A stretch of 64,000 nt of DNA from Pelomonas sp. Root1217 (GCF_001425705.1 NZ_LMDC01000012.1:412148-476147), one strand, 5' to 3'; positions 1 to 8,916 are shown, counted from the stretch's first letter. Notes: generated from the letters alone by a model not told the origin. Program-made: numbers and translations.

Positions 1-12
1 GGTGCCGGGATA

Positions 13-38
13 CTTCTCCCCTAAAAGCAAGGGAGAAG
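13..38 (+). promoter_or_regulatory. Hairpin overlapping the ribosome binding site of the Dyp-P450 gene
   Basis: A perfect 8-bp inverted repeat (CTTCTCCC at 13-20, GGGAGAAG at 31-38, 10-nt loop) lies directly before the ATG at 43. The 3' arm contains the Shine-Dalgarno-like GGGAG, so the stem would mask the ribosome binding site. It could instead be the base of a terminator for a gene left of the window. There is no T-run after it on the plus strand. Confidence 0.5.
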
Positions 39-42
39 AGCC

Positions 43-3000
43 ATGGCACGGGGCAACGACGTTCAGCTCGGCGGCATCACCGACCTCAACTTGCTGGCTG
101 ACATCAAGCGCGGCTTTGTCGACGCGCTCGAGGTCGTCACCTATGTGGACCGCCTGCGCAGGGTGCTGAAGACGCTCAACGGCCTGCGCCTGGGCTCGCG
201 CGAGTCCAGCTCGCCGGCCTCGCCCTATACCGACATCGTCGCCCGCTGGCGCATCGTCCATTCCTTCCGCTGGAGCATCCTTGACGGCAAGGACGGAGCG
301 CCCGACCGGCTGCTGCTCAACGTCTGCTTCGACGGCGGCTGGGAGCCCTATATGCGGGTGATCTGGGACCAGCTCGGCTCGACGCTGGACCTGATGCTCT
401 GCCACACCGAGGCCTACACGCTGTCGCGCGACTGCAGCTTCGAGACCTATGCGCGCTGGGTGCGCGATCATGAGATCTCGGCCGACTTCCTGTTCATCGC
501 CTCCGGCCGCAGCGTCGGCGATGGCGAATACCTCGCCCGGCTGGAGGCGGCCCAGCGCGGCCGTGCCAACGAGCTGGAATTCAACCGCCTGCGCGCGCCG
601 GCCTCCGGCGAGACGCCGCCGCTGCCCGCTGGCGACAAGGAGCGCTTCGCGATGGCGGCGCGCGGGCTGCTGCCGCTGGCGGGCCTGTACACGCTGCAGC
701 GCTACTTCGGCGCCGACGCGCCCGACCGCGACTGCCTGCTGCGCGCCACTCACGACGTGCTGTTTGAGTTGCGCGAGCTGGACACGGGCCAACAGTTTCC
801 CAAGGACGGCGGCAAGACCGCCGGCGGCCAGCTGCGCCAGCGCCATCACGAGATGCTGGCCTGGTTCGAGCAGCCGCTGCCCGAGCCCGAGATCAAGGCG
901 CGCGAGCTGTCGCTGCTGCCGGGCGACCTGCAGTGCTGCCTGCTGAGCAAACCGCCCGGCAACCGGGGCGGCCTGGTGCTGCTGCGCGTGGCCCAGCCGG
1001 CCCAGGCTGTCGCCTGGCTCAGCACGGCGCCGGTGCAGCGTGACAACGAAGACGGCGCCCAGCTCGGCGTCTGGCGCCAGGTCGCGCTGACCCTGTCAGG
1101 CCTGAAGGCGCTGGGCGTTCCGGCTTCGCGCCTGGACCGCTTCCCGCAGGCCTTCAAGGAGGGCATGGCCGCGCGCGCCGGCCTGCTGGGCGATGTGCGC
1201 CACAACCATCCTTCGCACTGGGTGCTCGCGCCTCATGTCAACAAGATCGACCGCGTTGACCCCGCCAACGCCCATGTCCTCGTGCAGCTGCGCTTTACGG
1301 CCGCCGAGCCGGGCGAGAACTTCACGGCTGCTGACGACAAGCGCCTGAAGGAGTTGGCCGAGGCCTTGACCGTCAACACCGGCCTGGCGCTGATGGCCAT
1401 CGAGCCCATGCGCAGCAATGCGGCCGACAAGGAGCACTTCGGCTTCAAGGACGGCATCAGCCAGCCCGTGCTGGCTGCCTCTACAACCGGCCAGCCCGTG
1501 CTCGGCGGCGAAGCTTCGGGCTCTTCCTGGGACGACCGGGTCAAGACTGGCGAGATCCTGCAGGGCTTCCCGACCGAGCGCGACAAGGGCTATGCCGTGC
1601 CCGAGCAGCCCGATGCGCTGCTGGATCGCGGCAGCTTCCTGGTGGTGCGCAAGCTGCGCCAATACACCGGCCGTTTCAGCAAGCGCACCTACCAGGAGGC
1701 CAGGAAGATCGGCCTGGACCATGAGCTGGTGCTCGCCAAGCTGATGGGCCGCTGGCAGGACGGCCGGCCGCTCGCGGCGCCCGAGGCATCCGGCAGCAGC
1801 AATGACTTCAACTTCGCCAAGGACGTGCAAGGCTCGGCCTGCCCCTTCCACGCCCACATCCGCCGCACCAACCCGCGCGACCTGGCCGGCACGGCCTTCT
1901 CCAGGAACCGCATGCCGCGCATCCTGCGCCGCGGCATGAGCTACGGCGCGCCGGTGCATGCCGATGCCCCGGACGACGAGGACCGCGGCCTCGTCTTCAT
2001 GGCCTATAACGCCCACTTGGCCGAGCAGTTCGAGGTCGTGCAACGCTGGGTGGCCGGCGGCAATGCCAGCGGCGGCTATGCGGCACAAAGCGATCCCCTC
2101 CTGGGCGTTGTTGACGGCAACGGCGGCCCGCGCCTGTTCCCCTTCGAGCATGGCGGCAAGGCCTACGAGATCGACCTGGGCCCGGAGCCTTTCGTCACGC
2201 TGCAGTGGGGTGCCTATTTCTTCGTGCCGTCCGTTGCCGCGCTGAAATCCCTGCCCTGCCTGACCGAGCTGCCGCTGCCGCTGCCGCCTCCCACGCCGGT
2301 GCCCGAGCGCGCGCCCGACCTGCAGGACAAGGCGGCCATGCAACTCTGGCTGGAAGACACCAACACCCGCGATGCCGCCTGGGCCTGGGTGCGCGCCCAG
2401 CCTGGTGGCGTCGTCGACACGGCCTATGGCGTGCTGGTGGGCGCGCCCGAGCGCGTCTGCGAGGTGCTGAGGAACGCCCCCGACCGCTACTCCGTCAGCG
2501 GCTACGGCGAGCGCATGCACGACTCCATCGGCCTGGGCTTTCTGGGTCAGGACGAGAGCAGCGGTCATCGAGCACTGGCGCCCGTCATCAATGCGGCCAT
2601 TGAGGCCTTCAGCGAGGCTGATTGCTATGCCACCGCCTACCAGGTCGCCAAGGCCGGCCTGGCGAAGCTGAAGGAAGAGGCCCATGGGCTACTGAACGCT
2701 TTTCCGGCTTCGCAGAAACCCAAGGACCTGCCCACCGACACGCCGCTGGACTTCGAGCGCTTGAGCGAGGGCGTGCTGGCCAAGCTTTGCCAGCTCTGGT
2801 TCGGCCAGCCTGACGGGCGCCACATCTGGGGCACCGAGTTCCATGCCGAGGCGCCGACTCAAGGAGCGGCCGCGCGTTGCCCGCGCGATCTCTTCAAGGT
2901 CTCGCGCCATGTCTTCGGCCCCTACCCGACCGAGGCGGTGCAGGCCGAGGGCCGCGCCGCCGGCCGCCGCTTCACGGCCGCCATCGAGGCCTGGCTGGCC

Positions 3001-3591
3001 GAACCCGGCACCGTGCTGCCGCCGTTGGCGCAGAAGATCGTCGCAGCTGCCCGAGCCCTGCCCGACGCCACGCCCGACCTGGCTGCATGCACGCTGGCCG
3101 GCGTCATGCTGGGCTTTCCGCCCACCACGCATGCCAACCTGATCACCGTGCTCGCCGCCTGGGTGCAGACGCGCAAGCTGTGGGAGCTGCAGCCGCTGTG
3201 GCACGAGGTCGCGCCCGATCCGCAGAACCAGATGCGCCCCTATGCCGAGGCCGTGGCTCGCTTGCGCCCGACCTTGGTCGCGACGCTGACCCGGCGCCCC
3301 ACGCCCTTTCAGGTCTGGCGCAAGGCGCGCGTGGCGCACAAGCTGGGGCCTGTGGACGTTGAGGCTGGCCGCGTCGTTGTCGTGGGCCTGGGCTCGGCCA
3401 CCCAGCAGGACCCGCTGCGCCACCACGTCGCCTTCGGCGGTGACTGCGCCGACCCCGAAGGCGCACCACCGCATGCTTGCTCGGGCTACGGCATGGGCAT
3501 GGGCGTCATGCTGGGTGTGATTGCGGCGGTGCTGGATGCGGGGGTGCTGAGGTTCACCGGGGCGCCGACGGTGGTGGCGATGGGGGTTTAG
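43..3591 (+). CDS. Dyp-type peroxidase fused to a cytochrome P450-like domain
   Basis: A 1182-residue protein with no signal peptide. Residues 1-280 form an unassigned N-terminal domain containing an FDGGW motif near 97-100. Residues about 290-780 are a dye-decolorizing peroxidase: GFKDGISQP at 467-475 carries the distal catalytic Asp470, CPFHAHIRR carries the proximal heme His605, and RRGMSYG carries the distal Arg near 630. Residues about 790-1182 are P450-like and end in FGGD...PHACSGYGMG, where Cys1146 sits in the heme-thiolate position, although the loop before it is longer than in a standard FxxGxxxCxG motif. The protein may bind two hemes, one His-ligated and one Cys-ligated. Family knowledge suggests a peroxide-driven oxidation, but the substrate is not visible. 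The start follows GGGAGAAG with good spacing. The gene ends 4 bp inside the convergent gene at 3588-3905. Confidence 0.85.
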   Translation: MARGNDVQLGGITDLNLLADIKRGFVDALEVVTYVDRLRRVLKTLNGLRLGSRESSSPASPYTDIVARWRIVHSFRWSILDGKDGAPDRLLLNVCFDGGWEPYMRVIWDQLGSTLDLMLCHTEAYTLSRDCSFETYARWVRDHEISADFLFIASGRSVGDGEYLARLEAAQRGRANELEFNRLRAPASGETPPLPAGDKERFAMAARGLLPLAGLYTLQRYFGADAPDRDCLLRATHDVLFELRELDTGQQFPKDGGKTAGGQLRQRHHEMLAWFEQPLPEPEIKARELSLLPGDLQCCLLSKPPGNRGGLVLLRVAQPAQAVAWLSTAPVQRDNEDGAQLGVWRQVALTLSGLKALGVPASRLDRFPQAFKEGMAARAGLLGDVRHNHPSHWVLAPHVNKIDRVDPANAHVLVQLRFTAAEPGENFTAADDKRLKELAEALTVNTGLALMAIEPMRSNAADKEHFGFKDGISQPVLAASTTGQPVLGGEASGSSWDDRVKTGEILQGFPTERDKGYAVPEQPDALLDRGSFLVVRKLRQYTGRFSKRTYQEARKIGLDHELVLAKLMGRWQDGRPLAAPEASGSSNDFNFAKDVQGSACPFHAHIRRTNPRDLAGTAFSRNRMPRILRRGMSYGAPVHADAPDDEDRGLVFMAYNAHLAEQFEVVQRWVAGGNASGGYAAQSDPLLGVVDGNGGPRLFPFEHGGKAYEIDLGPEPFVTLQWGAYFFVPSVAALKSLPCLTELPLPLPPPTPVPERAPDLQDKAAMQLWLEDTNTRDAAWAWVRAQPGGVVDTAYGVLVGAPERVCEVLRNAPDRYSVSGYGERMHDSIGLGFLGQDESSGHRALAPVINAAIEAFSEADCYATAYQVAKAGLAKLKEEAHGLLNAFPASQKPKDLPTDTPLDFERLSEGVLAKLCQLWFGQPDGRHIWGTEFHAEAPTQGAAARCPRDLFKVSRHVFGPYPTEAVQAEGRAAGRRFTAAIEAWLAEPGTVLPPLAQKIVAAARALPDATPDLAACTLAGVMLGFPPTTHANLITVLAAWVQTRKLWELQPLWHEVAPDPQNQMRPYAEAVARLRPTLVATLTRRPTPFQVWRKARVAHKLGPVDVEAGRVVVVGLGSATQQDPLRHHVAFGGDCADPEGAPPHACSGYGMGMGVMLGVIAAVLDAGVLRFTGAPTVVAMGV

Positions 3592-3905
3592 ACGTACTGA
3601 CCTTTGCCCGCATTGCCGTAGAGGTGACGCATCGCGCCAGCATGCATGAACGCTGTCCGTCGTTGATCCATGTTGTGTACGAGCCCTGCACTGAATCCCG
3701 TCATGTGAGATGGTTGATCGAACCCGGGCGGACAGACCCATTCGTAGTGGCGTCGGGCGGCACAAGTCGCGGTTGACTCATCCTTGAACTCCCCTTCCCA
3801 TTCGTAACACGCGGGTCGATCCGCCGTCTGTGGCAACCGCATGACTGCTCGATATGTACCGTTAGGCGTCTTGAAGATGCGGAACGGAGGTTTGTCCGTG
3901 ATCAT
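3588..3905 (-). CDS. Hypothetical protein, 105 aa
   Basis: Not recognised. The 105-residue soluble protein has N-terminal text FRIFKTPNGTYRAVMRLPQ and several aromatic and Cys residues, with no signal peptide or membrane segment. I accept it as a gene because an AAAAGG ribosome binding site sits 6 nt before the ATG at 3905 and because the frame stays open in DNA that is visibly lower in G+C than its neighbours. That base composition suggests recent acquisition. It converges on the Dyp-P450 gene with a 4-bp overlap of coding ends. Confidence 0.55.
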   Translation of the reverse strand: MITDKPPFRIFKTPNGTYRAVMRLPQTADRPACYEWEGEFKDESTATCAARRHYEWVCPPGFDQPSHMTGFSAGLVHNMDQRRTAFMHAGAMRHLYGNAGKGQYV

Positions 3906-4068
3906 GAAATGCCTTTTGTCGCCCTGTTGAAAAGTAGGGCGCCTAGCAATTCTTCAGCCGCCATGCAAGAGGTTGTGTGGGCGTGACGCGGAATCGGTGC
4001 AGCGGTCTCGCGCCACGTCACCCTTGGCGCCACCCATCTTCCGGGGAGCCACCCTGGCCTGCAGCCTG

Positions 4069-4133
4069 GTTGGGGTAAGCGCAGCGAACCCCAACACCTG
4101 GCGCCATCCATTGTTGGGGTCTGCGACCCCAAC
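4069..4133. repeat. Paired REP-like palindromes
   Basis: Two hairpins share the same 8-bp arms, GTTGGGGT and ACCCCAAC: one at 4069-4095 with an 11-nt loop rich in GCGCAGCG, and one at 4113-4133 with the loop CTGCG. They lie just past the stop of the pectate lyase gene. The pattern resembles dispersed extragenic palindromes common in high-GC proteobacteria. Either hairpin may stabilise or end the minus-strand transcript, but no T-run follows. Confidence 0.6.
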
Positions 4134-4141
4134 CTACCCTG

Positions 4142-5572
4142 TCAGCAGCTGACCTTCGCCAACCCCGTCCCGGCCCCCGCCGCCGCTGGCAATTTCTGCT
4201 TCACGCAGGACGGCGCCTGCAGCGTGTAGCCGTAGGGAATGCCGAGCGGGAAGGTGGCGGTGCTGGCCCAGTCCGTCGCGTCCCGCGACGGTGAGGAGCC
4301 ACTCGCCACCCAGGTGATGCCATAGGTCGCGAAGTCGGAAGGACTCGTGATGTTGTTGCCGCGCAGCTGCCAGTAGCCGATAGAGGGGCTGTCGCGCGAG
4401 GTCACGGGGTTTTGCGAGTTCTCGAACCAGTTGCCCTCGATCAGCGAGTAGCCGCCCATGCGGATGTTGGCGCCCGAGGTCAGCAGGCCGCTGTACAGGT
4501 TGTTGTACAGATGGGTATAGCCGGCGCGCTGCAGCGGCAGGCGCGAGCCCACGTCCTTGTAGTAGTTGTGGTGGAAGGTGATGAAGCGGTCGCTGGCGTC
4601 GCTGTCGCTGGAGCCGATCAGGCCGACCTTGTGGTGGTCGTGGATGTAGTTGTACGAGTAGGTGATGTGATGGGCGCCGGCCTTGTTGTCGACGAGGCCG
4701 TCGAACTCCAGGTCGCCCGCGCCGCTGCATTCCTTCAGGCTGCTGAACAGGGTGTTGTGGTCGATCCAGATGTAGCCCGGGATGCCGCCGCTCTGGCCTT
4801 CGATGCCGATGGCGTCGATGGAGCCCGGCAGCAGGCCGATGGTCATGTTGCGGATGATGATGTTCTGCGCCGCGGCCTTGATGGCCAGGCCGAAGTTGGC
4901 CGCCGAGCCGTTGGCGCCTTCGATGGTCACGTTGTTCTTGTTCTTGATTTCGACGATGGCGCCGGCGGGCTTTTGCCATTGGGCGCAGGCGTCGGGGATG
5001 GTGCCGAAGTCGAACGTGCCGGTGTAGCGCAGCACCAGGCCGGAGCTGCCGTCATAGGCATTGAGGGCGGCCTGCATCGCCGCGGCGGTGCTGACCGTCA
5101 CCGCCGTCTTGGTTCCGCCGCCTGTCACGGTGCCGGCATAGCCGCCGCTGGCGCCGGCCGGGGCGGGTGCGGGCGTCGGAGCGGGTGAAGGGGCCGGCGT
5201 GGGAGCAGGTGTAGGCGCCGGTGTCGGTGCGGGGGTTGGAGCAGGTGTCGGCGCAGGCGTTGGCGCCGGCGACGCCACCGGGCCGATGGCGCATTTCTTG
5301 GTGATGCCGGGGTTGGGGTCGGAGCCGAAGGTGGCCGTCGTGCAGGCGATGTTGCCGCTGAGGTTCTTGATGACCCATTTGTCCTTGATGCCGTAGGACA
5401 CGGCACGCGTGCTGGTGCCAACCTTGCACGTCTCGCCTTCGTCGGCGCATTTGGAGTAGCCCGAGGGCCAGTCGACGGCCTGCGCGGCCGAGGCGGCCAG
5501 CAGCAGCGACATGGCCGTGCCGGCGGTGCGGATGACGGGCAGGGGTGGGGGCGTGAGCTTTTTCGTGATCAT
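4142..5572 (-). CDS. Secreted pectate lyase, polysaccharide lyase family 1 type
   Basis: A 476-residue exported enzyme predicted to cleave polygalacturonate by beta-elimination outside the cell. Residues 1-32 are a signal peptide ending in SAAQA. Residues 33-100 form a small domain with four Cys (KCADEGETCKVG and IACTTATFG), possibly a substrate-binding module. A flexible Pro-Thr/Ala-Pro repeat linker follows (about 100-140), then the parallel beta-helix lyase domain. That domain has the family signatures IWIDHNTLF, the paired His/Asn stretch YNYIHDHHKVGLIG, and SRLPLQRAG with the Arg expected to act as catalytic base. The start is the ATG at 5572 with GGAG about 13 nt upstream, and the next downstream Met would cut into the signal peptide. 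It stands alone, so plant-material degradation is the likely role. Confidence 0.88.
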   Translation of the reverse strand: MITKKLTPPPLPVIRTAGTAMSLLLAASAAQAVDWPSGYSKCADEGETCKVGTSTRAVSYGIKDKWVIKNLSGNIACTTATFGSDPNPGITKKCAIGPVASPAPTPAPTPAPTPAPTPAPTPAPTPAPSPAPTPAPAPAGASGGYAGTVTGGGTKTAVTVSTAAAMQAALNAYDGSSGLVLRYTGTFDFGTIPDACAQWQKPAGAIVEIKNKNNVTIEGANGSAANFGLAIKAAAQNIIIRNMTIGLLPGSIDAIGIEGQSGGIPGYIWIDHNTLFSSLKECSGAGDLEFDGLVDNKAGAHHITYSYNYIHDHHKVGLIGSSDSDASDRFITFHHNYYKDVGSRLPLQRAGYTHLYNNLYSGLLTSGANIRMGGYSLIEGNWFENSQNPVTSRDSPSIGYWQLRGNNITSPSDFATYGITWVASGSSPSRDATDWASTATFPLGIPYGYTLQAPSCVKQKLPAAAGAGTGLAKVSC

Positions 5573-5696
5573 GGTTTGTTTGTCTCCGGTCGTTGTGTGG
5601 GCGCGCGGTTTCCGTCCGGATGCGCGCAGCTGACCATCGCCAGGGCCGTGGAGTGGCCGCCGCGAAGGCTGTCGAGGCGAGGGAGGAAACCGGTGT

Positions 5697-5751
5697 CGAC
5701 GTCAGGTCACTACCGGTCGATCCGCGCGCTGGGGCGCGGCGACGTCAGGTC
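5697..5751. repeat. 12-bp direct repeat upstream of the pectate lyase
   Basis: CGACGTCAGGTC occurs exactly at 5697-5708 and again at 5740-5751, 43 bp apart (about four helical turns), inside the 278-bp region before the pectate lyase start. The spacing would place a DNA-binding protein on the same face twice, so these are candidate regulator sites. Chance recurrence cannot be excluded. Confidence 0.4.
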
Positions 5752-5786
5752 GGTGCGGCATCGCCGCGCATCGCGAGGCAACTATG

Positions 5787-5802
5787 AAACAGCGTTCTGT
5801 TT
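5787..5802. promoter_or_regulatory. Palindromic operator candidate upstream of the pectate lyase
   Basis: AAACAGCGTTCTGTTT is a perfect dyad with 6-bp arms and a 4-bp centre, in AT-richer DNA than its surroundings. The left flank reads ATGAAACA, like a half-site of the KdgR operator that controls pectinase genes in soft-rot enterobacteria, but the half-site spacing is wider than that consensus. It sits about 215 bp before the pectate lyase start and just past the 3' end of the cyclase gene. Confidence 0.35.
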
Positions 5803-5850
5803 TTATGGATACGTGGTTTCACGTAGCCGATGAGCGCGACTTTGCGGCAC

Positions 5851-8832
5851 TCAGAGCTGCAAGGCCCGCTCCAGGAAGCCCGTCATGCCCAGGCGTTCGA
5901 ACTCCCGCCCGGCGCGGTCCCGTGAGGCCTGCCAGCGGTCGTCCAGCCGCAGTTCGGCTTCCAGCAGCGCCGTGACGGCGGCTTCATGCGCCGAGTTGCG
6001 CTGCTCGCCAGCGCCGCGGGCCAGGCCGAGATAGCGTTTGGCGCGCTCGCTGTCCCCCATGCGTGCGGCCAGCCGGGCGGCGGCGCGGTAGGCCATGGCG
6101 CCGCCGATCCAGTCATGCTGGCGGCCGCGCTTGAGAGCCAGCGCGACGTGGTGGCGGGCCGCGCCCGCGTCGCCCTGGGTGGCCAGGATGTCGGCCAGCC
6201 AGCCGTGCTGGAAGCTGCTGTACAGGCCGCCGCCGCGTGGCGCCAGCCAGGCGGTGGCGTCCAGGATGTGCTGGCGCGCGGTCGGGTCGCCTTCCTGCAT
6301 CCAGGCGCCATAGGCGCCGGCCGCGTGGCCCATGGCGCAGGTGAACATGCTGCGCACCTGGGCGCCGACGCGGTGGGCGACGAGGGCCGCCTCGCGGGCT
6401 TCGGCCCAGCGGCCCTGCCAGAGCAGCACGGCGGCGCGCCAGCCCTGGATGCTGGCCTCGACGGCATGGCTGCTGCCATCGAAGGGCGTCAGTGCCTCGG
6501 CAAAGATCTCGTGGGCCTGGTCGAAAAGGCCCTGGTCGGCCAGCACATAGGCGCGGCAGCACAGCGAGAAGGACAGGCCGATCTGGTTGACCGCGCTCTT
6601 GCGCGCCCGCGCCCGCTGGCGGGCGATGGCCAGGTCCAGCATGGGGAGGGCGTTGGCATAGTCGGCCGCGGCGGCCTGCAGCTGGCCCACGGTGCCGGGC
6701 AACTGCGCGAGCAGCGCATGGTCGCCGCAGTCCTGGGCCGTCTCGACCGCGGCGCGCGCATGGCGCAGGCTGTCGCGCGTCTCGCCCAGGGCGTAGCCCA
6801 CATAGGACAGCCAGTATTCGGTGCGGGCGATGAGGCCCGGCTCGGATTCGGCCTGGGCCAGGGTGGCGGCATGCCGGAGCACGCGCAGATCGTCCTGGGA
6901 GGCGTCGAAGACGCAGGCCATGCCCAGGCGCTGGGCGATGCCAACCCAGCGGCGCCGGCGCTCTGCGTCGTCGGGAAGGAACTCCAGCGCGGCCAGGGCG
7001 GCGCGGAACTGCTTCTTGGCCCGGTCCAGCGCCGAGGCGGCCAGGGCCTGATCGCCGGCCGCTTCGGCATGGTGGGCGGCGGCAGGCCAGTCATTGGCGG
7101 CGGCGTCGTGATAGGCCAGCTGTTCGTGCAGGTCCTGGCCGCCGTGTTCGGCCAGCTCGACGCTGATGCGCCGGTGCAGGGCCTGGCGTTCGTGCAGGCC
7201 GGTGGCCTCGTAGACGACGTCGCGCGTGATGCCGTGCTTGAAGCGCAGGTGGCCGGGGCGTTGATCCGGGAAGATGAAATCCTGGGCGGCCAGGGCCTGC
7301 ACGGCGGGATGCTGCTCACCGCAGCCGGACAGCGCCTGCAGCAGCCAAGACGGGATGACATTGCCGATGACGGCCGCCACGCGCACCAGCTGGGCCTGCT
7401 CGGGCGGCAGGCGGCCGACGCGGGATTCGACCAGCGCGGCCAGCCAGGCCGAGCTGCTCGGCCCGGCGACCAGGCCTTCACCCGTGTCGGCCGCGGCGTG
7501 GCAGAGCTCCTCGATGAAAAGGGGGTTGCCGCCGGCGTGGCGCTGCACCTCGGCGGCGATGAAGGGGTCGATCTGCGGCAGCAACTGCTGCACGGCGCGG
7601 GCGGCCTCGGTCTCGGTCAGCGGCGGCAGTTCGATGAGGTCGGCATCGCCGTCGTTGGCGCTGGGCAAGGCCGCCGTACTTGGGATGGGCCTGCTGGCTG
7701 TCAGCAGCAGCAGCGGCAGGCGCTCACGCTCGGCGGCGGCGCGCAGCCGGTGCAGCAGGCGCAGCGAGGCGTCGTCGGCCCATTGCAGATCGTCGATGAA
7801 GACGAGCTGGGGCATGCGCCGCGCCAGCGCGAGCAGCAAGGTCAGCAGGGCGTCGGCGCGCTGGCCGGGCTGGCTGTGCTGGGCGGCGAAGAGCTCGGGC
7901 GGCGCGTCGTGCGGGCCGCCGTCATGCATGTCCATGGCGCGCAGCATCTGCAAAAAGGGCTGCAGCGGCTCGGCGCTGAGGTAGCTCTCGCAATAGCCGC
8001 GGTGGATCTGGACGGCCTGGTCCTGGGCGTGGCGCAGGAACTCCTCGGTGAGCCGGGTCTTGCCCACGCCCGCGCCAGCGCGGATGCCCAGCCACAGCGT
8101 GCTGCCCTGCAGCGCGCGCGCGAGCGTGGCCTCCAGCGTTGCCAGCTCGCCACCGCGGCCGACGAAGGGGGCAAGGCCGCGGCGCATGCTGGCCTCGAAG
8201 CGCCGGCCCACCGGCGCGCGGCCGAACACACGGTAGGCCGCCAGCGGCGTCGCGCGGCCCCTGAGCTGCAGCGAGAAGCGCGGGCCGGTGTCGAAGAACT
8301 GGCTCTGCAGGCCCAGGCTGTCCTCGCTGGCGATGATCTCGTCACGCTTGGCGGCCTCGGACAGGCGGGCGGCGATGTTGGGTGCGTTGCCGAGCAGCTC
8401 GAAGCGGCCGCGCATCTGGTCGCCGTCGTTGACGAGGACGATGCCGGCGTGGATGCCGCTGTGCAGGGCCAGGCCGGGGAAGTCGGCGGGGCGTGGGCCG
8501 GGCGGCAGCAGCTCGCGCACGGCGGCATGCAGCTCCAGCGCGGCCTCGGTGGCGCGGCGGCCGTCGTCCTCGCGCACCTCGGGGTGGCCGAAGACGGCCA
8601 GCATGCCGTCGCCCTGGATGCGGGCGATGACGCCGCCGTGGTGGGGCACGATGCGTTCGTACAGCGCGCGCAAGCCCCCGAGCATGGCCGCATAGTGCTC
8701 GGCCTCCATCCACTCGGCCATGGCGGTAGAGCCGCTGAGGTCGGCGAACAGCAGGGTTAGCAGTCGGCGCTGGCCGACAGGCGCAGGAGGGGCAGCGAAG
8801 GACGCGGAGGACTCGGTCACGGCGCTGGTCAT
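5851..8832 (-). CDS. Class III adenylate/guanylate cyclase with AAA ATPase and TPR-like region
   Basis: A 993-residue cytoplasmic signalling protein. Residues 22-205 are a class III nucleotide cyclase domain: metal-binding Asp31 (FADLSGST) and Asp75 (RIQGDGMLAVFG), and the transition-state pair Asn152/Arg156 (NIAAR) are all present, so it looks catalytically competent. Residues about 220-500 are a STAND/AAA-type ATPase with Walker A GAGVGKT (253-259) and Walker B LVFIDDLQW (343-351). The C-terminal half is all-helical with TPR-like repeats and is probably the sensor or protein-interaction arm. The order cyclase-AAA-TPR is a known bacterial architecture. The AAA/TPR part is expected to gate cyclic nucleotide production. 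Which of ATP or GTP is used cannot be read from the sequence with certainty. A second cyclase-like gene lies 84 bp upstream on the same strand. Confidence 0.88.
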   Translation of the reverse strand: MTSAVTESSASFAAPPAPVGQRRLLTLLFADLSGSTAMAEWMEAEHYAAMLGGLRALYERIVPHHGGVIARIQGDGMLAVFGHPEVREDDGRRATEAALELHAAVRELLPPGPRPADFPGLALHSGIHAGIVLVNDGDQMRGRFELLGNAPNIAARLSEAAKRDEIIASEDSLGLQSQFFDTGPRFSLQLRGRATPLAAYRVFGRAPVGRRFEASMRRGLAPFVGRGGELATLEATLARALQGSTLWLGIRAGAGVGKTRLTEEFLRHAQDQAVQIHRGYCESYLSAEPLQPFLQMLRAMDMHDGGPHDAPPELFAAQHSQPGQRADALLTLLLALARRMPQLVFIDDLQWADDASLRLLHRLRAAAERERLPLLLLTASRPIPSTAALPSANDGDADLIELPPLTETEAARAVQQLLPQIDPFIAAEVQRHAGGNPLFIEELCHAAADTGEGLVAGPSSSAWLAALVESRVGRLPPEQAQLVRVAAVIGNVIPSWLLQALSGCGEQHPAVQALAAQDFIFPDQRPGHLRFKHGITRDVVYEATGLHERQALHRRISVELAEHGGQDLHEQLAYHDAAANDWPAAAHHAEAAGDQALAASALDRAKKQFRAALAALEFLPDDAERRRRWVGIAQRLGMACVFDASQDDLRVLRHAATLAQAESEPGLIARTEYWLSYVGYALGETRDSLRHARAAVETAQDCGDHALLAQLPGTVGQLQAAAADYANALPMLDLAIARQRARARKSAVNQIGLSFSLCCRAYVLADQGLFDQAHEIFAEALTPFDGSSHAVEASIQGWRAAVLLWQGRWAEAREAALVAHRVGAQVRSMFTCAMGHAAGAYGAWMQEGDPTARQHILDATAWLAPRGGGLYSSFQHGWLADILATQGDAGAARHHVALALKRGRQHDWIGGAMAYRAAARLAARMGDSERAKRYLGLARGAGEQRNSAHEAAVTALLEAELRLDDRWQASRDRAGREFERLGMTGFLERALQL

Positions 8833-8916
8833 CCTAGCCGTTGCGCTTCGGGGCTGACCGCATGAACAGGCCGTTCTGGGGGCTCTGCTCTAGCTCTTGT
8901 CGCCTGCTGACCGTCG

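Noticed and set aside
3902..4132. Open 76-codon frame on the minus strand next to the orphan gene
   Set aside because: It runs through the palindromic repeat, has no ribosome binding site and an unprotein-like composition.
4412..5188. Long plus-strand frame opposite the pectate lyase
   Set aside because: It is the antisense of a recognised secreted enzyme; open antisense frames are expected at this GC content.
5986..8760. 924-codon plus-strand frame opposite the cyclase gene
   Set aside because: The minus strand has clear cyclase and AAA motifs; the antisense product is Gly/Ala/Gln-rich without domains.
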